Below are positions 40,360-41,667 of a stretch of 41,667 nucleotides of DNA, in pieces. Origin of the DNA: Clostridia bacterium (GTDB taxonomy: Bacteria; Bacillota; Clostridia; TANB77; CAG-508); the NCBI GenBank assembly GCA_017510245.1, contig JAFWNQ010000015.1:1-41667 (forward strand), given 5' to 3'. The stretch's first letter is position 1. Each line of letters starts with the position of its first letter. The position numbers and the translations under genes are program-made. Under the pieces are notes generated by a model. That model was given only the letters and a program-made list of their open reading frames with translations, was not told the DNA's origin and ran no database searches.

Positions 40360-40526
40360 ATGAAATAATAAGTAAAAATCAGATTATTAAACAGAATTTG
40401 AATTTATACAAGGCAAAATTTGAAAAAAGATAAGGAGTGTACTTAAAGTATATGACTGAAATTTTGGATAATTTTAACTAAGTAGAAATTATATTTGAAA
40501 AAGATAGAAAGGAGAAAAATCAAATT
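40360..40526 (+). other. trmD-rplS intergenic leader; possible L19 leader RNA
   Basis: 167 bases of A+T-rich DNA before rplS. Firmicutes often have an autoregulatory L19 leader RNA here (a known Rfam family). I see only a weak pairing possibility around AGTGTACTTAAAGTATATG (about 40436-40454), so this is a positional suggestion. AAAGGAG precedes the rplS start. Confidence 0.25.
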
Positions 40527-41072
40527 ATGGATATAATAAAATCAATTGAACATGAACAATTAAAAAGTAAAATTCCTAATATAAAAATTGGTGATACAGT
40601 TAGAGTACATCAAAGAATTAAAGAAGGAAACAGAGAAAGAATCCAAGTTTTTGAAGGAATTGTTATAAAAAAACAAAACGGCGGATTAAATGAAACTTTC
40701 ACAGTTAGAAGAGTTGCTTATGGAGTAGGAGTAGAAAAAACATTTTTAGTACATTCTCCATTAGTAGAAAAAGTAGAGTTAGTTAGAGTAGGAAAGGTAA
40801 GAAGAGCTAAACTTTATTACCTAAGAGACAGAATAGGAAAGGCAGCTAAGACAAAGGAAAATATAGGAGCAAACTTAAACAGAGATGACATTGTTGTAAA
40901 AGAAGAAATTCCTGAAACAACAGAAGTTGAAGAAGTTGCCACAGAGGAAGTAGTAGAAAATGTTGAAACAGCAGAAGTTGAAGAAGTAAAAGAAGAAAAA
41001 GTTGAAGAGAAAAAAGAAGAAGCTAAGGTTGAAGAAAAAGCTGAAAAAAAAGAAGATAAAAAAGATGAATAA
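40527..41072 (+). CDS. rplS: 50S ribosomal protein bL19 with acidic/Lys-rich C-terminal extension
   Basis: 181 residues against roughly 115 for ordinary bL19. Residues 1 to about 113 are the normal protein: [68 protein letters not shown]. The last 65 or so residues are a low-complexity Glu/Val/Lys tail ([20 protein letters not shown] and similar), probably disordered at the 30S-50S interface or solvent side. No frameshift or second start suggests a separate gene. The terminator follows directly. Confidence 0.95.
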   Translation: MDIIKSIEHEQLKSKIPNIKIGDTVRVHQRIKEGNRERIQVFEGIVIKKQNGGLNETFTVRRVAYGVGVEKTFLVHSPLVEKVELVRVGKVRRAKLYYLRDRIGKAAKTKENIGANLNRDDIVVKEEIPETTEVEEVATEEVVENVETAEVEEVKEEKVEEKKEEAKVEEKAEKKEDKKDE

Positions 41073-41079
41073 TAATATG

Positions 41080-41117
41080 AAAAAGTCATGTGTTATGCAT
41101 GGCTTTTTATTTGATTT
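41080..41117 (+). terminator. Terminator after rplS
   Basis: An 11-bp stem with one wobble (AAAAAGTCATG 41080-41090 with CATGGCTTTTT 41098-41108) and a T-rich tail. Its end overlaps the promoter of the next gene. Confidence 0.85.
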
Positions 41118-41139
41118 TTTAACCCAAATGTGCTATAAT
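41111..41139 (+). promoter_or_regulatory. Promoter of the third dockerin gene
   Basis: TTGATT (41111-41116), 17-bp spacer ending in TGC (extended -10), TATAAT (41134-41139). The same -35 hexamer and spacer as the promoter before the cohesin pair (5686-5714). Confidence 0.7.
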
Positions 41140-41187
41140 TAAGTGATGGACAAATCCTTTAAATAGTGTATTTAGGGAGGCGTGAAA

Positions 41188-41667
41188 ATGAATAAAAATA
41201 GAGTAAAAAGATTAATATTATTGTGCATAACTATTATCTTAATTACAATGTCTAATTATGTATTTGCAGCTGAAAGTGCAATATTAGGAGATATAAATAG
41301 AGATAGAAAAGTAGATTCAATAGACCTACTTTATATGATGAGGCATATTGTGGCTGAAAACAAAGAAACTCATAAGGGATGGATTTTAAAAAATGATAAG
41401 TACATGGTGGCAGATATAACACAAAATGGAATAGTAAATTCAAGTGATATGCTAATAATATTAAGATATATAGCAGCAAACAATAATCCAGAAGAGATAG
41501 GTAAAAAACATAAAGACTGGTTAGTACTAAAGGAATCTGAAATAAGAGAAACTGAAGGAGAAAACAACGAAGTAGAAATTAATAATACAATAGAAGAAGC
41601 AAATGAAATAGTAGAGACAAATAGAGTAAATGAAGAAAATAATATAGTGAATAGTAATGAGATAAAA
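41188..41667 (+). CDS. Secreted N-terminal dockerin protein, 3' truncated by the window end
   Basis: The first 160 codons of a gene that runs off the right edge; GGGAGG (41175-41180) is seven bases before the ATG. Seen: signal peptide (NKNRVKR, hydrophobic core, cleavage probably after VFA near residue 27), then a dockerin (about 33-95) with DINRDRKVDSID/LLYMMRHIV and DITQNGIVNSSD/MLIILRYIA, then a Glu/Asn/Thr-rich linker. Strongly similar to the start of the 2684-5533 gene, including the KHKDWL segment after the dockerin, so a Big_2 array with a C-terminal enzyme domain is expected beyond the edge. In the first calcium loop the usual Gly is Arg (DRK instead of DGK). Confidence 0.85.
   Translation, partial: MNKNRVKRLILLCITIILITMSNYVFAAESAILGDINRDRKVDSIDLLYMMRHIVAENKETHKGWILKNDKYMVADITQNGIVNSSDMLIILRYIAANNNPEEIGKKHKDWLVLKESEIRETEGENNEVEINNTIEEANEIVETNRVNEENNIVNSNEIK

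Overview
The window looks like a low-G+C Gram-positive chromosome, most likely an uncultured, perhaps gut-associated, member of the Clostridia. Evidence: strongly A+T-biased codons (AGA for Arg, TTA for Leu), a PASTA-domain kinase with its PPM phosphatase, a T-box leader on pheST, a sortase-type surface signal, a single-chain GlyRS, and the order ylxM-ffh-rpsP-khpA-rimM-trmD-rplS. The taxon is an inference; no rRNA or tRNA gene is visible.

Layout. (1) 1-7254: a surface-protein locus. A 5'-truncated gene with six Ig-like Big_2 repeats, a YkuD-like domain and a seventh Big_2; a complete gene with signal peptide, N-terminal dockerin, seven Big_2 repeats and a C39-like cysteine peptidase; then two small genes that each look like one cohesin domain, one held by an N-terminal membrane helix and one ending in an IPQTG sortase signal. 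(2) 7306-13421: aspS-trxA, then rlmN-prpC-prkC. (3) 13680-17883: glyS-ileS. (4) 17885-18845: a REP-associated transposase (RAYT) flanked by palindromic REP-like elements, with a further copy at 38.46 kb. (5) 18859-25651: queA-tgt-WG-repeat protein-yajC-TIGR04086 protein-secD-secF; the SecD and SecF are reduced and lack expected motifs. (6) 25667-29559: T-box-controlled pheS-pheT. (7) 29599-36489: housekeeping genes (rpe, a Ca2+-type P-ATPase, nth) interleaved with four short G+C-richer orphan genes, each with its own near-consensus extended -10 promoter and long-stem terminator; two of these orphans are paralogues flanking nth. A decayed repeat-protein gene lies between the first two. (8) 36517-41072: ylxM, ffh, rpsP, khpA, rimM, trmD, rplS. 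(9) 41188-end: the start of a third signal peptide-dockerin protein.

How the genes may work together. Three dockerin-type proteins (one inferred from homology because its start is cut off) and two surface-anchored single cohesins suggest a small non-cellulosomal cohesin-dockerin display system, in which long Ig-like arms carry different C-terminal catalytic heads (YkuD-like, C39-like) and are clipped to membrane- or wall-anchored receptors. This is the most interesting hypothesis in the window. The second is the set of autonomous high-G+C single-gene cassettes. The remaining genes are translation, tRNA modification, protein export and signalling housekeeping.
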